DNA of 64,000 nt from Aphelenchoides besseyi. Taxonomy: Eukaryota; Nematoda; Chromadorea; Rhabditida; Aphelenchoididae. The stretch spans positions 7,316,001-7,380,000 of the forward strand of contig JAMPIQ010000003.1 of assembly GCA_024699855.1 (NCBI GenBank). The letters run 5' to 3'. The notes beneath the pieces are model-generated. The model worked only from the letters and a program-made list of their open reading frames with translations, did no database searches and was not told the DNA's origin. Of this stretch, positions 1 through 11,122 are shown in pieces. Position 1 is the stretch's first letter. The number at the start of each line of letters is the position of its first letter. A program made the translations under genes and the position numbers.

Positions 1-3000
1 CAAGTTCTGAGGTCTTCTAAACAACAACCCAACTTAAAAGATGAGTGATTGGTAATTCAACCTGTTGAATTGTTGACTGAAGTTCTTCTGATTCGTTGCG
101 TGCAGTCAACAACTCGGCACGTACACGCTCCAATTCAGCAGCCACTTGTTCTTTCTGTTGATCGACTTCGGCAATTCGAGTTTTCCATTCGGATACAACT
201 TGCGAATGTTCGGCTTCTTTGTTTGCAGCACTGTTTTGCAATTCGTCGATGTTTGCTCGTAGACCGTCGATGGTTTGTTGGGATTCGCGTAGTTGAGAAG
301 CAGCCTCATCGTATTGCTGTTGAAGTCGATTTTGTTCACGAATCGATTTCTCTTCGTTCTCGTGCAAATTCTTTTCCATTGAATCCGCAAGTTGTTTGAA
401 TGTTCGACATTGTTGTTCAGCACCTTCCAACTGAGCTTTCCAACCTAAAACACATTGGTATTCGATGTGAATACAAAGTAATAGAACTCACGTTCAGCCC
501 TTCCATTCGACTCGGAGACCGTACGTTCCAAATACGTGATTTTGTTGCGAAGTTGTTGAATCTGCTTGCGACAAGACTCAAGACTTGCATCCGATGAGTC
601 GATTTCTGTCAACTGCCGATTCAACGACTCGTATTTGTCTGTGATTTCCGCGTGATTTAATTGCAAGGTGTTGAGCTGATTTTGGATTGTTTCGCATTTC
701 TGAAGGTAGTTATCGCGTTGAAGTTGCACCTCAGCCAAAGTTGTTTTGAGTTTGTCCACCGTGAAGGTCTGTTGCAAGTGCATTACTTTAACGAAGTCAG
801 TCAACATTGCATTTTGATTTTGAACGTTCTGTAGTTGCTCTTTTGTTTCGACAAATTGTGCACTATCCATTTTCGTGTAGGCAGAACGAAACTCGTTCAA
901 TGCAGTGGTGACAGTCATTGCCACAGACTCGTTGTCCTGAAGCATTTGAACACGACTACGCAGTTGAGCTAATTCCTGTCGCGAAAGATCCAGTTCGGTG
1001 TCCATTGTTCTCTTCAATGTCCTTAAAAGCAGATAGATTACAAACAGAATGTTCCATCAAAGACTCACGTGTAGTTCCGATTTTCGGTCTCCAATTCATT
1101 AAAACGCATTTGCATCGAATCGTATTTGGCTTTCATGGTTTGAAGTTCAGTCACAGCTTTCTGCTTCTGTTCGTTAAATTTCCGGTTTAATTTGTCCAAT
1201 TCGTTCAATCGCTTCTCCATGGCTTCAACAACTTCGGTTTGGGTTTGAACTTTCAATTCTAACGTCTCTTTTGTTGAATGCAATTGGCCAATCAACTCGT
1301 TCTTCTGTGCGATGAGATCTTCATGAGCACTAGAAATCAAATTGAAAAATCGGATAAGAATGTTAACTGACCTTTCACGTCGTTGTTTCTCGTCGTTCAT
1401 GTTATTCAAACGATCGGAGATCGACTTCAGTTCACAACGTAACTTGTGAACCTCGACTTCGTATTCCACTTTCGTACGTAATTGCTTCGTTGGGTCATTA
1501 ATTGATTTGAAGAAGGAGCCATCGATTTCCATTGCGGAAGCGGCGGTTTGATTCGCAATCAAACTGTCATCAACGGCCAGTTCTTCGTATTTCATTTTGT
1601 AGTATTCCATCGACTTCTCCAATCGAGACATTTGTTTGTTTTTGTCTTCCAGTTTTTCTTTATACGAATTCAATTCATCGGTCACCGATTTCAATTGGTT
1701 TTCAATAGCTTGTGAAGCCATTGATGGAAGGTCCTCTTGTAGTTTGGTTTGCAAGTCTTCAACTCTAAAACAGAAACAATCTAATCGGTGAGTTTAGTTG
1801 GTCTTACTGTTTTTGAAGTCGAAGATTATCGCGAATTATGTGTTGAATATTCTCGAAACGACCTTGCACTTCATCCTCAGTCATATCGTCTTCGTAAGCG
1901 GCTGGCAAGAATTCAGAGGCAAACTAAAACTTTCATAAGTTTACTTGCTTATTGATAGGACCAACTTGAGCGACCAAGATCGTGTTCTGTCGATCCAACT
2001 CGTTGGCACGTTTTTGTAGCACATCGATGTGATCTCTCAAGTTTCGAACTGTCGATTGCTGCTCTTCCAATTCGACTTCTAATTGTCGTAAACGATCGGA
2101 GTTCGTTTTGTCCCAATGCATCAAATCATCGCCATAGCGATTTGGACGACGTTGATTTTCCTAAAAACTAATATACAAGACACAGGAAGAAATCACGAAC
2201 CTTCAACGAATCAGAAAACCGTTGAACATGATATTCAACTTCTGCTTGTTTTTGAACCAGTTTTTTGCGCAAATCTAAAACTTCTTCGTACAAATCGGAA
2301 CGGGTACGAGAAATTCGAACGTCACTTCCGTTTGAACCATTGACAACGGAACCTACAAGAAAAGTGATAGAATTCAGAGCTTTCAACTCACTTTGTCGGC
2401 TTTCCGAATAAGCGTCGTTGGTCAAACTCTCAAGAGCACGTACTTTCGATTCAATGATCTCGTCTGTAAAACAATCAATAAACGGCATTTGAACGCTAGC
2501 GAACCTTTTTCTTTCAATTGTGTTTCAAATTCCGATTCGCGACGATGCAATTGAGCTTCTTGATCGTTAATACGTGAGTACAAATCGTCCATGACCTTCT
2601 CAACACTTAACATATCTTGTCGTGAGTGTTGGAGTTCGATTTGCAGTGCTTGAAGATTATCTTGCAGACTCTGCACAACATTCTGTTGAATCAGAATTTC
2701 CGATTCCAGTTGGCTCCTTTGTTTGATGTGTTCGGTGATTCGCTAAACTCAATAGACAATCACACTCGACTCTTCAAAATCTCACATCTGAAGAATCCTT
2801 TCGTGCCTTTGCCAATTGCTCGTCGGATTCTTTCAGCGACTGTCGCAACGCTTCAATTTCTTTGTTCAACTCATCCCGTTCATTCTCTGTGGACGCGAGA
2901 GTTGAAGTGCGTTCAGCTTCAGCCCGGGCCTAAATGTTTAAATCTGAGCGGATGTAATAAAGATAGGAACTTACCAGTTTGCATTGCACTTCCGCAAGTT

Positions 3001-3216
3001 CCGCAGTCAAACTCTCGACATTGGTGAAATACGCGTTTTTCGTTGAGATCAACAACGCTCGTTCAGTTTCCCACTCATGTCGTTCTCGCTATAAGTTTGA
3101 AGGTTCCTAAGAATGAGGTGACGGAAACAAACCTCTAGAATCGCGCGAACGTCAGTCGATTGCTCATTCGGTTGTGACGGCTGATCGTCCATTGGCATCT
3201 CATGTTGGTCAGCCAT
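1..3216 (-). CDS. TPR/Megator-like nuclear pore coiled-coil protein (5' half, partial)
   Basis: Multi-exon minus-strand gene that starts at the ATG at 3216 (MADQHEMPMD) and leaves the window at its left edge. Almost all of the translated exons are heptad-rich coiled coil, separated by 40-60 bp introns. The order of segments fits the N-terminal half of TPR, the nuclear-basket protein. A stretch near 2280-2340 (RTRSDLYEEVLDL) resembles the 'LTELYNAYVE' region, and the exons around 1800-2120 (ending in a segment with ENIQHIIRDNLRLQ) resemble the 'ISQHLVSYRNIEELQQQNQ' region of animal TPR. TPR anchors at the pore basket and acts in mRNA export and spindle checkpoint recruitment. Coiled coils mimic each other, so another long coiled-coil protein is possible; the alignment is from memory. 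Confidence 0.6.
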
Positions 3217-3425
3217 TTAACAGTAAACTCGGTTACAAGACCGTCAAAAAATAAATCGACGGAGAACTGAGAAAAACGGCGGCAAACAAACGCCAAACCG
3301 CCAACCGACAGCGAACATTTTCGTGGCTTATCGTTGCAAAGTAAAAGTAGACAATTTGCTGTTGAGAATTCGCAAATTTTCATCAAAAACTGTTCGTTGA
3401 AGTCCGTTGTTACCCTTGATTTCAA
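3217..3425. promoter_or_regulatory. Shared promoter interval between the TPR-like gene and COX11
   Basis: The two start codons face away from each other with only about 209 bp between them, so both promoters and 5' UTRs must lie here. I see no TATA box that stands out. Divergent housekeeping pairs of this kind recur in the window. Confidence 0.4.
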
Positions 3426-4357
3426 ATGAACAGTCTTCGTTTGTGTTGTTTGCGGAATTTGATTCTTCGCAATGGGAACTGCCGTTCAATTCTACGGGAG
3501 CTAAACAGTTCAGTTGAGCTGAGAATACGACCCTTGACATCAACAATTCAATCATCAAGATTCGCTTCTGGATGGCAAGGATCCGAAAAGCAATACGAAG
3601 CCAAACGGAAAGCAAATCGAGATACGATGTTCTACGTTGTAAGCATTGGAGTCATTGCTATTGGATTGACTTTTGCGGCGATACCTGCTTATCGTATGTT
3701 CTGTGAAGCAACTTCATTCGGTGGTTTAACTCAAGTAAGTTTTTACTTTATCGTTTGTGTCCACTGATTGTCGTTTAGGTAGCCAAAGATTTCGATAAGA
3801 TCGAGAAAATGGAGAAAGTCAAAGGACGTCTAATTCGCGTGCAATTCAATGCGGATGTTCCTTCGTCAATGCGATGGAACTTCAAACCGCTACAACACGA
3901 GATTTACGTGCATCCGGGAGAAACGGCGTTGGCATTCTTTTCAGGTTTGCTCTGTTCAATTCCACTCTTGAAATAGTCATTTAGCCAAGAATCCAACAGA
4001 CAAACCGATTGTTGGAATCAGCAGCTACAATTTAACGCCGTTCAACGCCGCTTACTATTTCAATAAAATTCAATGTTTTTGTTTCGAAGAACAAATCTTG
4101 AATCCCGGTGAAGAGGTCGAACTGCCGGTCTTCTTTTACATTGATCCCGATTACGCAAACGATCCGAGTTTAGGTGAGAGAGTGAAAGTCCTCGTTTAAT
4201 AATGTCATGTAATGATATTTCAGAAAATTTGGACAGTATTCTGCTTAGTTACACGTTTTTTGAAGCCAAATCAGGACTCCAGATACCGTCACCTTTCGAC
4301 CCGAAGAATCGTCCCAATCTTGCTGTTCCATTTCAACAGATGTCCGCAAAAGCTTAG
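3426..4357 (+). CDS. cox11: Cytochrome c oxidase assembly protein COX11/CtaG
   Basis: COX11 delivers copper to the CuB site of cytochrome oxidase subunit 1 from the mitochondrial inner membrane. The start at 3426 gives an Arg-rich mitochondrial leader, then one membrane segment (about residues 63-82, TMFYVVSIGVIAIGLTFAAI) followed by YRMFCEATSFGG. The soluble domain carries the copper-binding CFCFEEQ motif and the family-typical LNPGEEVELPVFFYIDPD. Four exons are joined by short introns, the first at 3735-3778. The stop at 4355-4357 gives about 240 residues, a normal length. It is transcribed away from the TPR-like gene. Confidence 0.95.
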
Positions 4358-4784
4358 TTCACAACCAATTAGATGTTTGTTGTAAATACATTTGTTATTT
4401 GGACGAGTAAACGAGATTGTTAGGTCTGAAAACTCAACTCGAGTTGTTGCTTATCAAATTGAGTATCTAACTTCGCGACCAAAAACGTGGCAGAAGCCCA
4501 CTGTCGATATTAATAGAGCGAAATGTGTAGCCCCACAGTTGTTCTTTCGAACCCTCGATACCAACCACAGCGTTCTCTTTCACTGCAAACCCACTGGTTG
4601 TCATTTTTGCGGTCCACTTGTTTTGCTGCTTTTTGTTGACAACTTTTTCTCAATAACAAAAACAACATTTTTCTTGAGTCAAAATCGTTTTACTCGCAGT
4701 TTCTGAGATCGCTAAAGCGATTACAGTCGACGAAAAGAAAATCGGAGTTTTCGATCAGCTCTTGCCGCTTCACCTTCGCTCGTC
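4358..4784. other. Intergenic, COX11 to DJ-1
   Basis: It holds the COX11 3' end and the upstream region of the DJ-1 gene. An open frame at 4392-4706 shows no domain and no splice pattern, and I do not believe it is coding. Confidence 0.5.
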
Positions 4785-5599
4785 ATGTTTCTACTTCGGG
4801 TCGCGGGTATTTCTTCTTTGTCCGTTCGAGGCGTCCGTCAATTTTCGTCGATTGTTTCTCGTCATTCGCAAACTCTGTCAAACGTTCATCCACTGCCGAT
4901 CATGCGCCATTTTAGTCCGCTGAAAACCATGTCCAAAACGGCATTGATCATTGCAACCGACGGCAGCGAAGATATCGAACTGACAATCACATCCGATGTT
5001 CTGCGTCGTGCGAATGTCAATGTAAGTCCTCATTTTTGATGCTTTTATTTCGGCTTTCAGGTGACGATTGCGGGTCTTCAAGACAAAGATCAAATCACTT
5101 TGTCGCGTCAGATTTCGTTGAACGTGGATAAACATTTCAAAGACGTTGTTGGTCAAGATTTCGATGCTGTCATTCTGCCCGGAGGTCCCGGATCGAAGAA
5201 TCTCGCAGAGGTAAGTGAACGCCTTCTTTTGGAGAATAAGTGTTTTAGGACAAACGAGTGGGTGAGATTCTTAAGCGTCACGAAAAGAATGGAAAAATCA
5301 TTGCGGCCATTTGTGCGGCTCCGACGGCATTGAAAAGTCACGGCATAGCACCGGGAATCTCCATGACTGCTTATCCCAGCGTTGCTGATGAAATCAAAAA
5401 TGGAGGTAAGCGAACAACAATACTCAAGTTCGATTGTTTACTTTTAGGATACAAATTCTTGGAGAAAAATGTTGTGGTCGATAGCAACGTGGTTACATCA
5501 CGTGGACCGGGTACTGCTTTCGATTTTGCGTTGAAGATCGTTGAGTTACTTGCCGGGGACGAAGTTTCGTCAAAAGTCCGAAGTTCGCTTCTTTGTTAA
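4785..5599 (+). CDS. djr-1: DJ-1/PARK7-family protein
   Basis: DJ-1 family proteins (PfpI/ThiJ fold) are oxidative-stress protectants with glyoxalase or deglycase activity. The core shows the N-terminal Glu region (ATDGSEDIEL), the VILPGGPGSKNLAE loop and the nucleophile Cys in AAICAAPTAL. Four exons are separated by introns at 5022-5060, 5211-5248 and 5406-5447. The first ATG adds about 45 residues before the usual DJ-1 start (MSKTALIIATDG), including an Arg/Ser-rich segment that looks like a mitochondrial leader. An internal ATG at the core start could give a cytosolic form. Identity is secure; dual targeting is inference. Confidence 0.93.
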
Positions 5600-5782
5600 A
5601 CTTTTCTCTGTTCGTAGGTTTGTACGTAATTGTCTATGACGTGTATTATGGTCGAATAAAAGATCGAAAAGTTCAAAACGAAAAGCCAACATCGTGATGA
5701 ATTTTGTAAGTGTCCTATGGCTATTTGCAATCGTTTATTCCACGGATAAGTAAAAAACAACCGACAAAAGATTGATAGTCTT

Positions 5783-7034
5783 TTACTTTGTTTGGCTCGA
5801 AACCTTTGAAGCGGAATGTCTATATGGTCGTGGCGTGTTGGTCTCCACCTCCCAATCGTAGGCAGCATCACAGTTGACTCCGCAATCGGCGGCAGCCTAA
5901 AAACAGTTCAAAGCCACGAGATCGAACTCACAATTCTCATGCACTGGTAAATGTGACGATAGTCGATGTGATCCGAATACGTCTGAAGATCGATGTAGTC
6001 AAGGATGGTGCCAAAAGTGTCGGCACATTTGAGCCCCTGGAAGAGTTCTGTTCGTTTCGAAGTGCGCGACTCCTCTTTGCACTTCAAAACATCCGCTTTC
6101 TCCTGAAAACACCAATCAAGCGGAAGAAACACAGGAAACTCACCGCGTATTTCTTCCACGGAAGTCCACTGGTGACGATCATGTCGAGAACGAGGTAGAA
6201 CCACGACTCGACGTCATCTTTCGGCCCCAACTCGAGGTTTTTGTGGCAATTGATCGACGCGAAACGAACGGTACCCTTGAACCCCACTTCTTTACGCGGT
6301 GTCTTCAGCTGATTGTTCTCATTCAGATATTTACGCGCGATTCCAAAGTCAAGCAAATAGATCTGAAACACAGAAGTGAGTTCAACGATAAGCTCTGAGC
6401 AACTGGCAATATGACGTTTGTAGTTGATACCACACGCGTAATTGGCTGGTTTAATGTCCCTGTGAATGAAGCCGTGTTTGTGGAGATCTTCCACCGCTTC
6501 CAGACATTGAATCGAAACTCCAATTCCGGTGCCTATCGAGAAGACACGTCCCGGTCGTTCACGCTTCAAATCGTCCAGTGACTGGCCGACCAGCTCCATG
6601 ACCAAGAAAAAGTATTTTTCCTTTTTGCCACGATCGATACACGCCGTGAAGTGCGAGACATCGGCCGAACGTTCCTGACCAACCAACTTCAGAATTGCAA
6701 CTTCCATTTTCAATTTCGAGTGCTTTCGCTTCGACCTCTTCTTCTCCACCTTCAATGCGTATTCTTTGTTCTTGTCGGCTTGATCATGGACCTTGTAAAC
6801 CTGAAACACACGGAGAAGAGTATTCGTGAAAGTGATTGGAACTCACGGCTCCAAAACCCCCTTCGCCCAAGAGTTTGATGATGACATACGCGTGTTTCGG
6901 ACTTGTGACGATCATTCCCTGGAAACGGGAAGTTGAGACAGTCGACTCAAACCCACGGGTTTCAATTTCGTGCCATCATCATTGTCCTTGTCCTTCTTTT
7001 TGGTTTTGCTGTTACTACTATCGTCGCTACCCAT
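5783..7034 (-). CDS. Casein kinase 1 / tau-tubulin kinase-like protein kinase
   Basis: A Ser/Thr kinase of the CK1 superfamily, which is greatly expanded in nematodes. It starts at the ATG at 7034 with a short K/D-rich head. The catalytic domain shows the glycine loop LLGEGGFGA, the ATP-binding Lys in YALKVEKK, the catalytic HRDIKPANY, the metal-binding DFG in YLLDFGIARKY, and the CK1-type GTVRFASINCH region in place of the usual APE loop. The last exons (EKADVLKCKEE..., then AAADCGVNCDAAYDWE) complete the C-lobe, with the stop at 5783-5785. The kinase looks intact. TTBK is as likely as the CK1 branch. It is divergent to Ariadne-1, about 350 bp away. Confidence 0.9.
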
Positions 7035-7382
7035 CGCTTCCAAGATCGGAATTCGAGAACAAAGGAAATCACAGCCGATCAAAACGTGAACCAAAACTGA
7101 GCTGACCAACTTTTCAATAACCAACTGTTTCCGAATTTGCATTTCTTGGATTGTAGGTATTGTTTTATACGTGTTTCGATGATCCATACAATTTGAAGAA
7201 CGATTGCCAACTGCAGATGTGCATATGAACGCAATCAATTCCTCTCTCTCTTCGTTGTGGTGCCCTTTTCTGAGCGTTGCAATTTCCGCGTTTTATGCGA
7301 AAGACGAACGTTTCTTTGGCTTTTTATTTTTTAATCGTCCAAATGTACGCTCGTGCGTACAGATTTGTTCTGCAATAACAAA
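7035..7382. promoter_or_regulatory. Shared upstream interval, CK1-like kinase and Ariadne-1
   Basis: About 350 bp between two divergent start codons, with T-rich tracts near 7300-7340 just before the Ariadne start. No recognisable operator or TATA box. Inferred to contain both promoters. Confidence 0.35.
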
Positions 7383-9022
7383 ATGGATGCCGATTCAGAC
7401 TTCTCAGATGAAGATCCATTTGCTGAAGACGAAGAACTCACAGGATTAAAGAATTTTCAAATCGGAAAGGACGTTGATTTGCATACTTCTGAATGCCAAG
7501 TGAGTTCATTTCACTTCTTTCCAATCTTTTTGTAGAGCTTCACATCGGATGGACTGATCGATATCATCAACTCAATTGCCGACAACGCCGCTGAAGTTCT
7601 CGAAATCAAACCGGAAATCTGCAAACTCATTTTGCCTTTGTACCACTGGAGCAGTGAGAGTTTGTTGGACAAGTAGGTCTACACACTCAAACATCGCTAT
7701 CCACCGTCTTTCAGGTTCTACGAAGTGGACAGCAAAAAGAAGTTCCTCGAGAAACACAACATCTCGATCGACTTTCTGCATTTCCAATTCAATTCGACTC
7801 CCGAATATTGTGGCATTTGTTGTGAGACTTCGCAGTTGGACGGTTTGGGATGCGGTCACTCGTACTGCGGCGGCTGTTGGCGTCGTTATTGTGAAGCAAA
7901 AGCAAGTGGGGTAGTGGTTTCATTATTGTTGTTTGTCATTTAGATACGCGACGAAGCTCAATGGTTGTTTTCGTGTCCAAATTGCGAACTGCTGATCAAC
8001 GAAAATGTGATTCTTTGTCTGGTGGACGACGAACGGATTTTGAACACATACAGACAACTTCTGATCAACAGCTATGTCTCAACCAACCCACGAATCAAGT
8101 GGTGTCCAGCCACTGACTGCATTTTTGCAACCGAAGTCCCAATTGCCGAGAGTTGTGGAGTTCCATGTCAATGCGGTAACATTTTCTGCTTTGACTGTAG
8201 TTCAGAATGGCATCAACCAGCGGAGTGTTTGATGATAGAAAAGTGGACAAAAGAGACCGAAGAAGATATCAAATCAGTTGAATGGAAAGAAAAGAACTCA
8301 AAACCGTGTCCTGAATGCAAAGTGCTTAACAACAATAATATCAACATTAATCGATTTTTATTTTTCAGAGTCCAATTGAAAAGAATGGCGGATGTAATCA
8401 TATTCATTGCCGCAATTGCAACACTCATTACTGTTGGCTCTGTAATGCTCGACCATGGAAAGCTCTTCATAGTTGTAATGCGTTCAATGTCGCGCAACCA
8501 AGCGCTGGAGATAACAATCGATTCATGAATGCGGATCGTTTCACTCATTACATGGATCGCTACACGAATCACAGAAACTCAATGGTTATTCAAAAAGAAG
8601 TTAGTTAACAAGCTAATTACATTAATCTTCTTTTTTCAGCTTCAAATCGAAATCTTGAAACGGACTGAAAACATTCGTAGGTATCGTGAATGTACACAAA
8701 CGGAAACTTCTTTCCTACAAAAAGCATTTGACATGTTGGTCAAAAGCCGACGAACTTTGATGTATTCGTACGTGTTTGCCTTCTACTTGCACAATACAAC
8801 CATAGCATAATCTTCGAAGACAACCAAGGAATTCTCGAAGTGTCCATTGAATTGCTTAGCGATCTTCTGGAGCGCGACTTAACCTACAGTTGTGATAAGA
8901 ACTATGCCGAGTGGAGAGAAAACGTCCAAAATGCCACTTCCAATGTGCGCAATCAACGTGCCCATTTGATCGAACATGTGGAACAAGGAGTTGAAAACAA
9001 CGAGCTTGTTACTTTTCGTTGA
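7383..9022 (+). CDS. ari-1: Ariadne-1-like RBR E3 ubiquitin ligase, apparent frameshift near 8795
   Basis: RBR ligases receive ubiquitin from an E2 on a catalytic cysteine in RING2. In order: an acidic head (MDADSDFSDEDPFAEDEE), a UBA-like segment, RING1 (YCGICCET...GCGHSYC), the IBR (CPATDCIFATE...CQCGNIFCFDC), and RING2 with the catalytic Cys in NGGCNHIHC. Then comes the Ariadne autoinhibitory domain (MYSYVFAFYL...). About seven short introns. After AFYLHNT the reading frame closes at 8808-8810. The conserved continuation (IIFEDNQGILEVS through the stop at 9020-9022) lies in another frame of the same exon, with no splice sites between. This looks like a one-base indel. It is either a sequence error or a real truncation of the Ariadne domain. 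Confidence 0.88.
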
Positions 9023-9091
9023 TTTTACAGTTATTTGAAAATATTTGATCAATTTTCAATTGTTGTGTTTATTAAGATAAATGTCGACTTA

Positions 9092-9165
9092 CACTGGTGG
9101 ACAAAAGTTTCACCACTCACTTTTCTCGGAGATTACTGATTCAATTCGGCTCAAATTTTTACCCT
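9092..9165 (+). repeat. Left terminal inverted repeat of the Tc1/mariner element
   Basis: Matches the reverse complement of 10508-10581 over about 70 bp, including the internal block CTCGGAGATTACT. The outer end abuts the TA at 9090-9091. Confidence 0.9.
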
Positions 9166-9281
9166 GGTTTTATTAGATTGTTAACCTTTAATTAACAAAA
9201 AACAACTGGTCTTGCGAAGTCCAACCGAAGCTGTAATCAAAAATCAATTTTGAGGCGGTCAAAAGTATTCGCCACTCACTT

Positions 9282-10303
9282 TCAACATCGAATTTCTCCT
9301 CCTTTTGCGGCCTTTAGTTTGACCAAACGATTGGCAATTGATGAGTAGAATCCCTTGATTGTGTCCGCCGAAAATCGGCTTGCACATTCGACGATCTTTT
9401 CAGTCAACGCGATCGAATTCGTGAACCGTCCATCGGCGTAGACAAGGTCCGATAGCAGATGCCACACATTTTCGATGATCGACAAATCAGGTGAACATGC
9501 AGGCCACTCGACGGTAGAGAATTTCCGACGCTTCAAAAAGTCTATTACGATCTTCGCTTTGTGGATGCTGCAGTTGTCTTGTTGCCACATCCACGGAAGT
9601 TATTCCATTCGGCGATTACACCACGGGATGTAGACGTCTTTCAAATCTTTCACATACTGCGCAGACTTGTAAGTGCGGTCTATAATTTAAAAATTATAGC
9701 CAAAAAGGAGCAATTAGGTTTTGAGATTACTTACACATATCTTAATCAAGAATTCGCTCAGATCACGATGAACACCATTACACTCCCACCTCCTTGTTGC
9801 CGTTTGATCCGCTGCAGACGAGTGTTTCCAACGCCCCAGGAACCCATACTGTCTGGACCATCGTATGTAAACCTTTTTTCGCCAGTGAAAATCCATGATT
9901 CGAAATCAGTGTTTAGCTCAAGGTGGCGAATCGCGAATTTGAGACGTGCAAACTTGTGAGAAGGTTTCAGCGGTAGAACTTTCTTAGTCAATTGGTAAGA
10001 GGCTCCATTACTGTTCAACGTTCGGCGAATTGTACGGCAAGAAGCTGACATTTGAAACGTTTTTTGAATCATTGTAGACGTGACCCTTTGACCGCGACGA
10101 ACAAGACATGTGATGTGACTTTTCATTTGGCGAACAATTCGGTCAGAAATCAGTCAAAGACGTCCCATTTTCTTCGGTTGAACGTTTCGTACAACTTTCC
10201 GCACCGTCAAACGGTCCATTCCCATCTCACGAGCAATCGCACTAATATTATTGTCCCTCTCAAACAGTCGCAACATTTGAGCACGTTGTTGCTCGGTGAT
10301 CAT
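9282..10303 (-). pseudogene. Broken Tc1/mariner transposase
   Basis: It starts at 10303 with a helix-turn-helix segment (MITEQQRAQMLRLFERDNN), followed by the second DNA-binding helix set and a DDE-type catalytic region. The catalytic region includes ESWIFTGEKRFTYDGPD, MWQQDNCSIHKA (second Asp) and CSPDLSIIENVWHLL (final acidic residue), ending at GGEIRC. In-frame stops occur at 10154-10156 (TGA) and 9600-9602 (TAA). Between 9685 and 9740 the frame is kept only if an intron-like GT...AG stretch is removed. With two nonsense codons it cannot make a full transposase. Confidence 0.85.
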
Positions 10304-10507
10304 TCTTAAAGACTGCAAAAATATTAGAGTAACTGATACTGTTGAAAAAACAACAAACCTAAAGAAGAAACAAGAGAAACCGTCAAAAACCGCGCACTGG
10401 CGAAAACTTTTGACCGGCCGAAAACATTCATTCTTGTATTTTTTAATTGTTTCTGCCTGTTAGTTATTGATTTTGGAGGTATGATATGTACTGTGTCTTA
10501 TTCATAA

Positions 10508-10581
10508 TTGGTGAAAATTTGAGCCGAATTGAATAAGTAATCTCCGAGAAAAGTGGGTGGTGAAACTTTTGTCCACCAGTG
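10508..10581 (-). repeat. Right terminal inverted repeat of the Tc1/mariner element
   Basis: Mirror of the left repeat, ending GTCCACCAGTG next to the TA at 10582-10583. Confidence 0.9.
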
Positions 10582-10583
10582 TA

Positions 10584-11122
10584 ATGGTGTTTTATTTGAA
10601 TTTATGGGGAAACAGAAAACGTTGTTCTAAATTAAGGTCTTGTTGGAAAATTTGTTCACATTTGATTCTGTCTTACGAGCAAAGAGCACACGATATATGG
10701 TGTGAATCACGATCATGTAAACGTTTGTGGCCGTTCGCATTTCTTATGGGCGCGCGAAAACGCAAAGGAATGTCAATGGTGTGTAGACGAGCGCCGATTG
10801 TTTTGAAGATTTTGTTTTGATTGCGACCCCTAAATGTACGGTAATCGAAGGACCTTACGGCAACTGCGTGTGGTGTTGATTGTACGGTCGATTTCTGTCG
10901 AGAGTCAAATAGCTTGTTGCTGTGCTCGATCGACCTTTGTGGCAACTTGTTTTTCTTTCTGTTGAGCAAATTCAAATGCCACACGATTAATGGTCGTGAG
11001 AGTCGTTCTGTTACTTTCGATGCGCGGCTGTTCGCATCTTGATGGAACGCCACTTAGAGTCAAATGAGATTCTTTCAGTTTTGCTCAGCCCGAAATAACT
11101 TGGCTCCGTTTTTCAGATCGAA
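10584..11122. other. Intergenic, transposon to TauE-like gene
   Basis: No gene recognised. A 126-residue Arg-rich open frame on the minus strand (10673-11053) has no domain or intron pattern and looks accidental. The right end (TTTTTCAG at 11109-11116) could be a splice or spliced-leader acceptor just before the next ATG. Confidence 0.45.

Larger units (their letters stand above)
9092..10581 (-). mobile_element. Tc1/mariner-type transposon, non-autonomous (broken)
   Basis: A 1490-bp element bounded by terminal inverted repeats of about 70 bp, beginning CACTGGTGGACAAAAGTTTC at both ends (nearly identical, a few mismatches). Each end is followed by TA (9090-9091 and 10582-10583), the target duplication of the Tc1/mariner superfamily. 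The single transposase gene inside, on the minus strand, is broken. It lies about 70 bp downstream of the Ariadne-1 stop. Confidence 0.92.

Noticed and set aside
4392..4706. 104-residue open frame between COX11 and DJ-1
   Set aside because: No domain, no splice pattern, overlaps the expected 3' UTR and promoter.
10673..11053. 126-residue Arg-rich minus-strand frame
   Set aside because: Intron-free in an intron-rich genome, low-complexity composition, no recognisable motif; more likely chance.
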